Below are positions 18,662 through 26,863 of a DNA stretch of 64,000 nt, one piece after another (position 1 is the first letter of the stretch; the number at the start of each line of letters is the position of its first letter). The DNA is from JAZOTM01 sp045657625 (GTDB taxonomy: Bacteria > Bacillota > Clostridia > Lachnospirales > Lachnospiraceae). The notes under the pieces were generated by a model that did no database searches, was not told the DNA's origin, and worked only from the letters and a program-made list of their open reading frames with translations. A program made the position numbers and the translations under genes. Where the stretch lies: assembly GCA_045657625.1 (NCBI GenBank), contig JAZOTM010000036.1, positions 62,001 to 126,000 on the forward strand. The letters are read 5' to 3'.

Positions 18662-19674
18662 ATCAAATGAAAATTGCAATTTGTGATGAAGATGAGGATT
18701 ATGGATGTCGATTGATGGGGTATCTGACAGAACATAGTTCCAGTAGTACTTGTTATTACTACTATTCTAATCCGGAAATGTTTTGGGAAAGCATGAAAAC
18801 GAATACTTATCACGGAGCACTTATGACCGAAAAATTTTGGGATGAAGAACAAATGCAACTGGGGGTGACCAGATTTTTGTTCTTCAGCGAAGGAGATGTT
18901 CCAAAAAAGTGGGAATGCTTTCCGGTTGTTTTTCGATATCAGGAGGCGGAAAAAATCCGCAAAGAAATTCTTGAAAACCTGGACGAATCAGATGAGGCAG
19001 AGGATTATATACAAAAAAATAAAAAAGAAATCATTGGCGTATATTCCCCTCATCAACATGAGTTACAAATGCTGTTTTCCATGACTTTGGGAGAACTATT
19101 GGGAGAACAAAAGAAAACGCTGTACTTGAATTTTATGGATTGTGCAGGAATGCTAGCTCTTCAAAATACGAATCAAGAAAGAGATCTAGGAGATTTGTTC
19201 TGCTATACATATGAGAGCGGAGCTTTCTTCTCTAGAGAATTGGAAAAAATGGTTCAAAGGAAGAATCATTTAGAGTATATTCCACCGGTCTATAATCCCA
19301 TGAATTTGCATGAAGCGGAGGAAAAGGATTACCTCAATTTACTTCGTATGCTGTGTGAATATACGGAATATGAAGTGATTCTATTGGACCTAGGGGTTCT
19401 GTTTCCGGGGTTTTTATCTGTATTAAAACAGTGTAGTCGGATTTATTGTCCGGTGAAGGAAGGATTTTTTTATCAATGTCGCATTCATCAATTTGAAAAT
19501 TGTATCCGTTTTTTCCATGAAGAGTCTTTGCTGGAACGCTTGCAATATGTGAATGTACAAGCGAATCTGAAGGATATTCAGACAGAAGAAAAATTACAAG
19601 AAAGCCTTTTGTGGGGAGAAATTGGAGAGTTTATACGGAGTGCAATTTTACAAAATGGAGCTGTGTATGGATAA
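18658..19674 (+). CDS. TadZ/CpaE-like pilus localisation protein
   Basis: 338 residues. The N-terminus looks like a degenerate receiver (KIAICDEDEDYG). The rest looks like a MinD/CpaE-type ATPase without an intact Walker A, since no GKGG-like P-loop is seen. TadZ proteins position the Tad machine at the cell surface. The likely start is TTG 18658, seven bases after AGGGAGG and overlapping the previous stop. ATG 18667 is the alternative. The call leans on operon position as well as sequence. Confidence 0.7.
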   Translation: MNQMKIAICDEDEDYGCRLMGYLTEHSSSSTCYYYYSNPEMFWESMKTNTYHGALMTEKFWDEEQMQLGVTRFLFFSEGDVPKKWECFPVVFRYQEAEKIRKEILENLDESDEAEDYIQKNKKEIIGVYSPHQHELQMLFSMTLGELLGEQKKTLYLNFMDCAGMLALQNTNQERDLGDLFCYTYESGAFFSRELEKMVQRKNHLEYIPPVYNPMNLHEAEEKDYLNLLRMLCEYTEYEVILLDLGVLFPGFLSVLKQCSRIYCPVKEGFFYQCRIHQFENCIRFFHEESLLERLQYVNVQANLKDIQTEEKLQESLLWGEIGEFIRSAILQNGAVYG

Positions 19675-20881
19675 TCTAAAAAAAGAGTTGCAATACCGTA
19701 TATATGTTTCTTTTGATACTTCCAAGGAACTGCAGGATGAGGAAATCCGGGAGGTTATAGAAGAATGGATTGCAAAATATGCGAAGCGACAACCCATTTC
19801 CTTAAAAGAAAGGCAACTGCTGTCCAAGGAACTCTTTGATTCTTTTCGTAAACTCGATGTGTTACAGCAATTATTGGATGATAAAACTGTGACAGAAATT
19901 ATGATCAATGGTCAGAATCATATCTTTTTTGAAAAAAATGGTGCAATTCATCAATGGGATCGAACCTTTTCTTCCAAAGAAAAACTGGAGGATGTGATTC
20001 AACAAATCGTTGGAAAAAATAATCGAGTCGTAAATGAAGCCTCCCCTATAGTGGACACCCGTTTAGAAGATGGGTCCAGAGTCAATGTGGTGCTTTCTCC
20101 AATTAGCATAGATGGACCGGCATTAACGATTCGTAAGTTCCCGGAAGATCCGATTACGATGGAAAAATTGCTCTATTTTGGTTCGCTTTCTGAGGAAATA
20201 GTAGCGTTTCTACAAAAACTTGTAATAGCAAAATACAATATCTTTATTTCAGGTGGTACCGGTTCCGGAAAAACCACATTTCTAAATGCATTATCAAATT
20301 TTATTCCAGAGGATGAAAGAATTATCACGATAGAAGATTCTGCCGAGTTGCAGATAAAAAGCGTAAAAAATCTGGTACGTTTGGAAACCAGAAATGCAAA
20401 CCAGCAGGATGTAATTCCAATTACAATTCGTGATTTGATTCGATCTAGTTTGCGTATGCGTCCGGATCGAATCATAGTGGGAGAATGCCGAGGAGGGGAG
20501 GCAGCGGATATGCTCGTTGCTTTTAACAGCGGTCACAGCGGAAGTATTAGTACCGGCCATGCCAATTCCTGCAAGGATATGTTGAGTCGTCTGGAGACAA
20601 TGGTGCTTATGGGAATGGAGATTCCGATTTCAGCCATTCGTTCGCAAATAGCCTCCGGTGTAGAAATATTGATACATCTTGGGAGACTGCGTGATAAAAG
20701 TAGAAAGCTTTTGATGATTGCAGAGGTGCTGGGGATGGAAAACGGAGAGGTTGTGATACAACCCTTATTTCGATTTGAGGAAACGGGAATGGAATCCGGA
20801 AAGATTGCAGGAAGGTGGATTGTCGAACATGAATTGGTTCATCAAGAAAAACTCAAAGCAGCAGGATTTACCGAATTATAA
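19667..20881 (+). CDS. tadA: Tad pilus assembly ATPase TadA/CpaF
   Basis: Cytoplasmic secretion ATPase that drives Flp pilus polymerisation, 404 residues. Walker A GGTGSGKTTFL, the Asp box ERIITIEDSAEL and Walker B-type RIIVGECRGGEA are present. The histidine boxes include STGHANSCKDMLSRLE. ATG 19667 has GGAG six bases upstream and overlaps the TadZ stop by eight bases. It is paralogous to the ATPase at 50624 inside the ICE, so this cell carries two CpaF-type motors. Confidence 0.93.
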   Translation: MDNLKKELQYRIYVSFDTSKELQDEEIREVIEEWIAKYAKRQPISLKERQLLSKELFDSFRKLDVLQQLLDDKTVTEIMINGQNHIFFEKNGAIHQWDRTFSSKEKLEDVIQQIVGKNNRVVNEASPIVDTRLEDGSRVNVVLSPISIDGPALTIRKFPEDPITMEKLLYFGSLSEEIVAFLQKLVIAKYNIFISGGTGSGKTTFLNALSNFIPEDERIITIEDSAELQIKSVKNLVRLETRNANQQDVIPITIRDLIRSSLRMRPDRIIVGECRGGEAADMLVAFNSGHSGSISTGHANSCKDMLSRLETMVLMGMEIPISAIRSQIASGVEILIHLGRLRDKSRKLLMIAEVLGMENGEVVIQPLFRFEETGMESGKIAGRWIVEHELVHQEKLKAAGFTEL

Positions 20882-21608
20882 CCATTACGAGTGGTCTATC
20901 CAAGAAAGCGGGAGAGTCTTATTGGAAGCCACAGCTATAACTATAGTTTTTTGTCATCTTTTTTATCATGCTCCCTACGGCATGTTTTTGGAATTGTTGC
21001 TGCTTCCCTATTGGAAAAAGAAACGAGAAAATCAGTGGATCGAGAAGCGAAAAATAGAATTAGGGAATGGTTTTCGCGAGTTTTTACGAGAAGTATCCGG
21101 TGCCCTTCAAGCTGGGTATTCTATGGAGAATGCCTGGCGAGAAGGAGAACGGGGATTGGAAAAAATTTATGACGCAGATAGCGATATTATGCAGGAAATT
21201 CATGAGATGAATCAAAGAACGATGTTGAATATGCCTATTGAAGTGACATTGGAGGATTTTGCTTTACGAAGTGGAGTAGAGGATATAGAGAGTTTTAGCC
21301 AAATTTTTCAATTTGCAAAAAGAGGTGGCGGAGATATTTCTTCGGTCATACGCACGACAATAGGTCGTTTAGCGGAAAAGGGAGAAATACAAATGGAAAT
21401 ACAATTGGCGGTGTCCGGAAAAATGATGGAACAAAAAATCCTTTGTGTAGCACCGTTGTTTATTCTGTTTTATTTACAAGTAACGTCACCGGGATTTTTA
21501 GCTGTCTTATATGGAAATTTGTTGGGGGTTTGTGTGATGTCAGGAAATTTATTGCTTTATTTTGCTTCTGTAATTTGGAGCGAGAGGATTGTGAAAATCC
21601 ATGGTTAA
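20829..21608 (+). CDS. tadB: TadB-like inner-membrane platform protein
   Basis: Type II secretion F-type domain protein, about 259 residues, forming half of the Tad membrane platform. There are hydrophobic segments near the N-terminus and two at the C-terminus. The conserved region REVSGALQAGYSMENAWREG and the later FAKRGGGDISSVIRTT match TadB. It overlaps the TadA 3' end by about 50 bases. TTG 20820 is an alternative start, so the first residues are uncertain. Confidence 0.82.
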   Translation: MNWFIKKNSKQQDLPNYNHYEWSIQESGRVLLEATAITIVFCHLFYHAPYGMFLELLLLPYWKKKRENQWIEKRKIELGNGFREFLREVSGALQAGYSMENAWREGERGLEKIYDADSDIMQEIHEMNQRTMLNMPIEVTLEDFALRSGVEDIESFSQIFQFAKRGGGDISSVIRTTIGRLAEKGEIQMEIQLAVSGKMMEQKILCVAPLFILFYLQVTSPGFLAVLYGNLLGVCVMSGNLLLYFASVIWSERIVKIHG

Positions 21609-22830
21609 AAAATGGAAAAAATATGGGAAACAAGGTGGTGTGTTGTTACTCTTCCTGTTGTTGACGTTTGTATTTTATATGAAAGAAAAACAAGAGTCTG
21701 AAAATTTTTCCATAGAACGAATCCGAGAAGCAGCAGGAAATGGCGTAAGTAAAGAAACTTTGCATATGCAGGTGGAAGAATTTGGAATTGATACGGAGGT
21801 AGAGATTTCGATTCCAGAACAGATTTATGGGGAAGAGGATCGTAATCAGCTATTTCACAATGCCTATCTAGAAGTGATGGATCAAATGTTTGCCTCCGGA
21901 GATTCTGCTGATGCAGTACGAAAGGATCTGACGTTGCCCAAAAAATTACAAGATGGATTGATAGAAGCGGAATACCATTTTGATAACTATGAGGTAGTTA
22001 CCATACAGGGAAAAAGAAAAGAAGAAAATATTCCACAAGAAGGGATTTTAGTGGAATTACGAATGACTTTTTCCTATGAAGATTATCAAGACATTATATA
22101 TCAGCCACTATATTTTTTGCCGCAGCAGGAAACAGCACAAACTACTTTTTGGAGTCAATATGATGCGTATATGGAAAAAGAGGGAGAAGAGGAAAATACA
22201 GAAATTTTTTCACTTCCACTGGAAGCGGCCGGAACTGAAATAACATGGAGTGCTATGGAAGATCATAGATATCTTTGTTTTCCTTTTTTAGGACTCCTGT
22301 TTGTTGGACTCATGAATTGGAAGGAGAAAGAAGCGGTACGTGAAAAAAGGAAACTGCGGGAGGAAGCTCTTTTGGAAGATTACCCGGAAATTGTTTTGCA
22401 ATTGTCCTTGCTTGTTGGGGCGGGTATGACTTTAAATCAAGGATTTCAACGAATTGGGCAACAGTATCAAAATCGTATAGCAAGAAAGGAAATGCCGAAG
22501 CGGCCTGCCTATGAAGAAATTTTGACTTTACTGCATGAAATGCAAGATGGGGTTCCGGAACGAAGTGCTTACGAACATATGGCAGAAAAATGCAACTTGC
22601 GTGTCTATCGTAAATTTATGTCTATTCTGGTACAAAATTTGAGGAAAGGTACAAAAGGGTTGGCAGAAATATTAGAAGGGGAAGCGGAGGATGCATTTGT
22701 GATTAGAAAAAATACAATTTTAAAGAAAAGTGAAGAGGCAGGAACAAAGTTGCTATTTCCTATGCTGCTTATGTTGGGAGTGGTTATGGTGATTGTTTTG
22801 GTGCCGGCGTTGCTTTCTTTTCAATATTAA
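21601..22830 (+). CDS. tadC: TadC-like inner-membrane platform protein
   Basis: Second platform protein, 409 residues. One N-terminal helix (about 10-23) precedes a long extracytoplasmic region. A T2SSF domain follows (LLVGAGMTLNQGFQRIG and FMSILVQNLRKGTKGLAEIL) with a C-terminal helix. The extra roughly 200-residue external insert is long for TadC. It overlaps tadB by eight bases. The next gene is the interrupted Flp pilin. Confidence 0.78.
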   Translation: MVKKWKKYGKQGGVLLLFLLLTFVFYMKEKQESENFSIERIREAAGNGVSKETLHMQVEEFGIDTEVEISIPEQIYGEEDRNQLFHNAYLEVMDQMFASGDSADAVRKDLTLPKKLQDGLIEAEYHFDNYEVVTIQGKRKEENIPQEGILVELRMTFSYEDYQDIIYQPLYFLPQQETAQTTFWSQYDAYMEKEGEEENTEIFSLPLEAAGTEITWSAMEDHRYLCFPFLGLLFVGLMNWKEKEAVREKRKLREEALLEDYPEIVLQLSLLVGAGMTLNQGFQRIGQQYQNRIARKEMPKRPAYEEILTLLHEMQDGVPERSAYEHMAEKCNLRVYRKFMSILVQNLRKGTKGLAEILEGEAEDAFVIRKNTILKKSEEAGTKLLFPMLLMLGVVMVIVLVPALLSFQY

Positions 22831-22839
22831 GGAGGAAAA

Positions 22840-22956
22840 ATGAGAGAAATTAAGCGATTTATAAAAGAAGAAGACGGTGTTGCCGTGGTGGAAATAATTT
22901 TGGTGCTGGTTGAAAAGCCTAACGCAAAACACAGGTATGTTTTATGTGGAAATTAA
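22840..22956 (+). pseudogene. flp: Flp-type pilin gene truncated by ICE insertion
   Basis: An AAGGAGGAAAA ribosome site nine bases after tadC leads into MREIKRFIKEEDGVAVVEI, then ILVLV. This is the exact N-terminus of a Flp1/type IVb pilin with the processing Gly and a Glu at +5. After codon 24 (base 22911) the pilin hydrophobic helix stops abruptly. The frame continues into unrelated residues (EKPNAKHRY and so on) with a stop at 22956. The break coincides with the start of foreign sequence, so the pilin is split by integration. The 3' part should be at the far end of the element, outside the window. Confidence 0.85.
22926..22947. repeat. Candidate recombination core at the left end
   Basis: Inverted arms AAAACA and TGTTTT are separated by six bases, a layout like a tyrosine-recombinase core. 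The right arm extends to ATGTTTTATGT. This differs by one base from the GTGTTTTATGT box found before the recombinase, XRE and defence operons. It sits 15 bases inside the pilin break. Confidence 0.4.
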
Positions 22957-23031
22957 AGGATTCATTATGAGGGAGTAAAGATAAGTGTTTGTAATATTAG
23001 GTCTGGTTTTATGAAAGGAAGGTAAGGATGG

Positions 23032-23334
23032 ATGTTTACAGCTAAGGATAAGGAGATGCTAGGGAATCCGTACTTTAATATAATAACGGAGAACCCCGTG
23101 ATGTATGAGGTACAGTCAAAGAACACTGGTCATTATTGGGTGATAATGCCTCTTATAGACCATAAGTTTAAATATGTCAGATTGATGCATAAGTACAAGA
23201 AGGAGCATGAATACCATGAGCAGACAACAACGGCATCAGTTTTGGATGCAGTATTAGAGATTATTTGCCATGATGATTATAAGCTTCATACAAAGAATCC
23301 AATCTTTGAACAGTTCGTTCAGCAATATTCTTAA
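23032..23334 (+). CDS. Small conserved ICE protein, family shared with the gene at 56471
   Basis: 100 residues, no recognised domain, no signal or membrane segment. Its core (NTGHYW, MHKY, YHEQTT, VLDAVLEIICHDDY) aligns with NTGHCW, MHKH, YHYQTC and LYDVVLYIVGHDEY of the 132-residue protein at 56471. The two are therefore paralogues within the same element. It is the first gene inside the left end and is preceded by AAGGAAGG. Function unknown. Confidence 0.65.
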   Translation: MFTAKDKEMLGNPYFNIITENPVMYEVQSKNTGHYWVIMPLIDHKFKYVRLMHKYKKEHEYHEQTTTASVLDAVLEIICHDDYKLHTKNPIFEQFVQQYS

Positions 23335-23413
23335 AATGGTGGTTCCGCCAAGATTCAATGTTATAATAAGTGCAGATGGATACTAAAGGCTAGATGGCAA
23401 GAGGAGTTTTGAT

Positions 23414-24352
23414 TTGAAAAAAGAGATTGCATTTAGTCCAAGCACTCAGGGCAGTCTGAAAGTTGCTCAGTACACAGGAATAGGGGATTGTCCAAAGGCG
23501 TGGCTTATGTCTGAAGACGAAGTTGGCCTGCCAAAAGAGAAAATAGAAGAGATAAACAGGAATCAGATTGAGAAATGGGATAATAGTCGTCCTATAGGAG
23601 GAAAGTCCTCAGACATCCTATGCTTTGAATACGACTTGGCGTTTGGTGATATATCTGAAAAGATCCCAGGAGATAAAAGGTATCAGTATCTGCATGAGTC
23701 TATCAACAAAATGTACCCTGTTGATAAGCATGGAAGTCTGGCAGATGAATGGGTCAGTGATCTAAAAAAGAAGAATCAGAAGAATTTAAAAGAGCTTAAG
23801 AAAGCAATAAAGGAAGGTGCATCTCTTCGGATATGGTATAGTAGCGCACCAGATGAACTTAATTCGTTTTACTGGCTTATGAGTTTTCTTGATAAACAAA
23901 AGTACTATACCAATGTAAGCGCTGTTTATATTCCGCCTGATTATTGGCAGGGAAAATGGTTTTGCCGAGGAACCGGAATGATTGAACCGGGGAGATTCTA
24001 TGAGGCACTTTCTTTAGAGAAGTCTTTATCAAAAGAACAGATAATAGCATATACAGATCGGTGGAGGCAGCTTCAAAAAGAAAATGCTCCCATGAGGCTT
24101 ATGGTAAGTGGAAATCTTGTCAGTCTCCCTGAGGATTTTTTGGATAGCTTTATTTATCGTGAGATTGATAAACAGTCAGAGACATTTACTATTGCAAAGC
24201 TTGTTGGTGATACTATGGGCGAATCAGAGTTGATGGTTGGCGATAGACCCCTGTTTGAAAGAGTTATGCATATTATTGAAAAGGGAGATTTGATAGTTAC
24301 TGAGGAGTGTAAGGAAAAACCAATGGCCAGTCACGTAAAAAAGAATAGATGA
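23414..24352 (+). CDS. DUF1835/DUF3658-like protein
   Basis: 312 residues. The likely start is TTG 23414, nine bases after AAGAGGAG. The N-terminal half has the phrase LCFEYDLAFGDIS and a conserved LRIWYSSAPDELNSFYWLM stretch, as in DUF1835. The C-terminal half (ETFTIAKLVGDTMGESELMVGD and RVMHIIEKGDLIV) matches the usual DUF3658 end. Biochemical function is not established. It is closed by a strong terminator and appears to be an independent cargo gene. Confidence 0.65.
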   Translation: MKKEIAFSPSTQGSLKVAQYTGIGDCPKAWLMSEDEVGLPKEKIEEINRNQIEKWDNSRPIGGKSSDILCFEYDLAFGDISEKIPGDKRYQYLHESINKMYPVDKHGSLADEWVSDLKKKNQKNLKELKKAIKEGASLRIWYSSAPDELNSFYWLMSFLDKQKYYTNVSAVYIPPDYWQGKWFCRGTGMIEPGRFYEALSLEKSLSKEQIIAYTDRWRQLQKENAPMRLMVSGNLVSLPEDFLDSFIYREIDKQSETFTIAKLVGDTMGESELMVGDRPLFERVMHIIEKGDLIVTEECKEKPMASHVKKNR

Positions 24353-24358
24353 GTACGA

Positions 24359-24393
24359 GAGCCAAGGCGAATGCCCTGGCTCAAATTTTTTTT
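24359..24393 (+). terminator. Rho-independent terminator after the DUF1835-like gene
   Basis: GAGCCAAGGC, loop GAAT and GCCCTGGCTC (one mismatch) precede eight T. Confidence 0.88.
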
Positions 24394-24403
24394 GTAAAAA
24401 GTG

Positions 24404-24434
24404 TTGACTCCTACGTTACGTAATAGTTTATGGT
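24404..24434 (+). promoter_or_regulatory. MerR-type promoter with 19-bp spacer and central palindrome
   Basis: A -35 TTGACT and a -10 TATGGT are 19 bases apart. The spacer holds the palindrome TACGTTACGTA flanked by CT and AG. A long spacer twisted into shape by a MerR dimer is the family hallmark. It precedes the MerR-TipAS gene, which implies autoregulation. Confidence 0.7.
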
Positions 24435-24462
24435 ATAGTTACACGTGAAGGAGATGAGAGCC

Positions 24463-25191
24463 ATGATGACAGTAAATGAAGTAAGTAAGCTGACAGGAGT
24501 GAGTATACGCACCTTGCAGTATTATGACAAAATAGGACTTTTAAAGCCGGCGGAGTATACGGAGTCCGGGTACAGACTGTATGACGATGCAGCTCTGGAA
24601 AAATTGCAACAGATTTTACTGTTTCGGGAGCTGGAGTTTCCGCTAAAAGATATAAAGGATATTATAACCAGATCTGATTTTGACAAAGGAAAAGCACTGG
24701 ATCAGCAGATAGGGCTCTTGGAACTTAAGAAAGAGCATATCGAGAACCTGATCGACATGTGTAAAGGACTAAAACTGAGAGGAGTGAGACATTTGGATTT
24801 TACAGCATTTGATTCCAGCAAGCTTGATGAATATGCTAAAAGAGCAAAAGAGCAGTGGGGCAAGACCCCTGAGTATAAGGAATTTGAAGAAAAGAATAAG
24901 AATAGATCAAAGAGCGATGAAGAGCATATGATGGCTGATTTCATGAAGATCTTTGAGGAGTTCGGTACCATGAAGGATAAGGATCCCGACATTGTAGAGG
25001 TACAGGATCAAGTTAAGAAACTTCAAGGCTTTATAACCGAGCATTTTTATAAGTGTTCAAATGAGATTCTTGTGGGCCTTGGAAAGATGTATGCCGGAGG
25101 TGGTGAATTTACGGATAACATTGATAAGATGGGCGGCGAAGGAACTGCGGAGTTTGTTTTTGAAGCTATAAAAGTATATTGCGGAAAATAA
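24463..25191 (+). CDS. MerR-family regulator with TipAS-like domain
   Basis: About 242 residues. The N-terminal MerR winged helix (VNEVSKLTGVSIRTLQYYDKIG, residues 3-70) is followed by a coiled-coil dimerisation helix. A C-terminal TipAS-like helical domain ends TAEFVFEAIKVYCGK. TipAS domains bind ligands such as thiopeptides and switch on efflux or stress genes. ATG 24463 is nine bases after AAGGAG; earlier GTG and ATG codons overlap the ribosome site. It is a monocistronic gene between two terminators, and its target gene is not obvious. Confidence 0.88.
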   Translation: MMTVNEVSKLTGVSIRTLQYYDKIGLLKPAEYTESGYRLYDDAALEKLQQILLFRELEFPLKDIKDIITRSDFDKGKALDQQIGLLELKKEHIENLIDMCKGLKLRGVRHLDFTAFDSSKLDEYAKRAKEQWGKTPEYKEFEEKNKNRSKSDEEHMMADFMKIFEEFGTMKDKDPDIVEVQDQVKKLQGFITEHFYKCSNEILVGLGKMYAGGGEFTDNIDKMGGEGTAEFVFEAIKVYCGK

Positions 25192-25197
25192 TGTAAA

Positions 25198-25237
25198 TGA
25201 GCCAAGAGACATGTTCTCCTGGCTCATGCTTTTTTTA
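25198..25237. terminator. Terminator between the MerR gene and the convergent parR-like gene
   Basis: TGAGCCA and TGGCTCA form a 7-base stem, extended inside by AGAG/CTC pairing, and eight T follow. The stem sequence nearly repeats that of the terminator at 24359. Confidence 0.85.
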
Positions 25238-25543
25238 GAAACTATCAAGGAATGAGAGAGCCGCATCAAAGGCGGCCTCTTCTGTTTTTGTATCCTCTTT
25301 TGGAGAGGTATCTGCGTTTTGGGAAGATAGCGTAAGCTTTCCGGAAAGTCTTTCTGCTATAAGGTCTGCTAGCTTTTCAGCATCAGTGGATGCAGACTCT
25401 TCACCTATAAGGCGGCGTACCGCTTCAATTACCATGTGGCTTTCGGAGCGGTAGCCGTATTTCTTATAGTCTGTAATGGCATCGTATGCAGCAAGATCTG
25501 AAAGATTGTCTTGAAAACGAACGGTCTTCCTTTTGACGTTCAT
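25235..25543 (-). CDS. ParR-like partner of ParM
   Basis: 102 residues. The N-terminal 45 residues (KTVRFQDNLSDLAAYDAITD, then GYRSESHMVIEAVRRLIGE) look like a ribbon-helix-helix DNA-binding fold. A variable charged tail follows. ParR-type adaptors bind a centromere array and nucleate ParM filaments. Its start codon overlaps the ParM stop (TAATG). The assignment rests on size, fold pattern and linkage to ParM. Confidence 0.65.
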   Translation of the reverse strand: MNVKRKTVRFQDNLSDLAAYDAITDYKKYGYRSESHMVIEAVRRLIGEESASTDAEKLADLIAERLSGKLTLSSQNADTSPKEDTKTEEAAFDAALSFLDSF

Positions 25544-26448
25544 TACCTGCCTCCCATCTTGTGACGGATAAGCTCCTCATATCCTTTGGCGTTGATAGAT
25601 ACATCATCAAGGATAAGGGCATTTTTCTTATCTGCTTCTGAAAGGAAGTGCTTCATGATGGTTGCACCGCCTCCGATAAAGATAAACTGGGTAAGGTCAG
25701 AGTTAAAGTTTAAGGCTCTGATCTGATCCATGAGGTTTGTAGCATAGGATGTAAGACCTGTCTTTATGATATCAAGGTAGTCAGAAGGGATATCGCTTGT
25801 TCCGTAGATCATGACTTCCTTGATGGTGGTTTCATCAGCTTCCTGCCCGAGATTCTGGCGGAGAGCTTCGTTGATGTCATTCATGCAGGTGATAGTTCCA
25901 AGAGGAAGGGACTTACATCTAGTCTGATCAGGGATAAATTCTGTCAAAGGCAGGATATCCACTGTCCAGGAGCCGATATCAATGACAAGGGCTGATTTGT
26001 GGAAGTCTTTCATGAAAGAGACAATCCCTGCATATCCCTGAGGGAATACATCAACGGAAAGAAGAGTCACCGAGTACTGCACATCCTCATATTTGAAGAT
26101 AAGGCGACGGTTTTTGTTGTAGTATTCCACAAAATCTTTTTTCTCTGCACCCATACGGGTAAGGGGAACGCCTACACCAAGATGTACATCTGCAACAGTG
26201 GTGCCGGTCTTTTTAAGTTCCTCAGCGATAGCTGCCATTGTAAGGACTCTCATGTTTTCATCTTCGGTCTTTGATTTCTGGACTGAGACTTTGCCGTTCC
26301 CGATGGCATAAAAGCCTTCTGTGGTTTCAATTACCCTTGTAGCAAGGGGCGGTTTCCCAGGGAGCTTCTTTACTCCTGAAGAAAAACAGTTGTGTGATGT
26401 CTTGGTATTTCCGTATCCTACATCTACTCCGATTACATATGCTGCCAT
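25543..26448 (-). CDS. parM: ParM/StbA actin-like segregation protein
   Basis: 301 residues. The actin-fold phosphate 1 motif is VIGVDVGYGNTKT, phosphate 2 is ALVIDIGSWTVDI, and the adenosine motif is FIFIGGGATIMK. Such proteins polymerise to push apart plasmid copies. It lies 22 bases after the TnpC-like gene on the same strand, so it is probably in the recombinase operon. An actin-like partition pair inside an ICE suggests a circular form that is maintained or replicates. Confidence 0.88.
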   Translation of the reverse strand: MAAYVIGVDVGYGNTKTSHNCFSSGVKKLPGKPPLATRVIETTEGFYAIGNGKVSVQKSKTEDENMRVLTMAAIAEELKKTGTTVADVHLGVGVPLTRMGAEKKDFVEYYNKNRRLIFKYEDVQYSVTLLSVDVFPQGYAGIVSFMKDFHKSALVIDIGSWTVDILPLTEFIPDQTRCKSLPLGTITCMNDINEALRQNLGQEADETTIKEVMIYGTSDIPSDYLDIIKTGLTSYATNLMDQIRALNFNSDLTQFIFIGGGATIMKHFLSEADKKNALILDDVSINAKGYEELIRHKMGGR

Positions 26449-26470
26449 AGGTTAAAATCCTCCTTGTAAA

Positions 26471-26863
26471 TTAAAGTTTTTCAATAAGTGCAAAATCAAC
26501 ATCGTTTTGTTTCTCGTCCTGAAGCCTTTTAAGAGCAAAGGTAAGCTGGCTCTTTTCCATGCGCAGGCGGTCAATCTCTTCTTTTTGGAGCCTTACGGTT
26601 TCTTTAAGGGCTTCATTTAAGGTTTTATCCCTTCTGGAAGTAAGGACCTTTCCCTCCTGGGACTTTAAAGCTTTCATAAGCTCAGCGTTTACCTGCTCGT
26701 TTTTATAAAAGAATGAGCGGGATAGACCTGTTAATTTAGTTAGTTCCACGATAGAGATATGTTCGTTTGCTTTTACCATGCGACGGATTGTATCAATCGC
26801 AAGGATCTTTTTTTCTTCGCTGACTTTCCTGTTGGAAAGAAGCATGTTGTCGTAGTTGTTCAT
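26471..26863 (-). CDS. TnpC-like accessory transposition protein (DUF6262-like)
   Basis: 130 residues. The N-terminal helix-turn-helix (ISIVELTKLTGLSRSFFYKN) is followed by a coiled coil (EALKETVRLQKEEIDRLRME). Tn554 TnpC has a similar size and position after the recombinases and biases insertion orientation. Start 26863 overlaps the preceding stop as TAATG, so translation is coupled. The in-frame ATG at 26875 has no spacing from its ribosome site. Confidence 0.72.
   Translation of the reverse strand: MNNYDNMLLSNRKVSEEKKILAIDTIRRMVKANEHISIVELTKLTGLSRSFFYKNEQVNAELMKALKSQEGKVLTSRRDKTLNEALKETVRLQKEEIDRLRMEKSQLTFALKRLQDEKQNDVDFALIEKL

Noticed and set aside
22840..22956. Complete 38-residue peptide gene
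   Set aside because: The first 24 codons are an exact pilin start and the rest is unrelated, so truncation explains it better than a genuine short gene.
22800..23031. tRNA gene as integration site
   Set aside because: No tRNA cloverleaf sequence is seen at the left end; the break lies inside a pilin reading frame.
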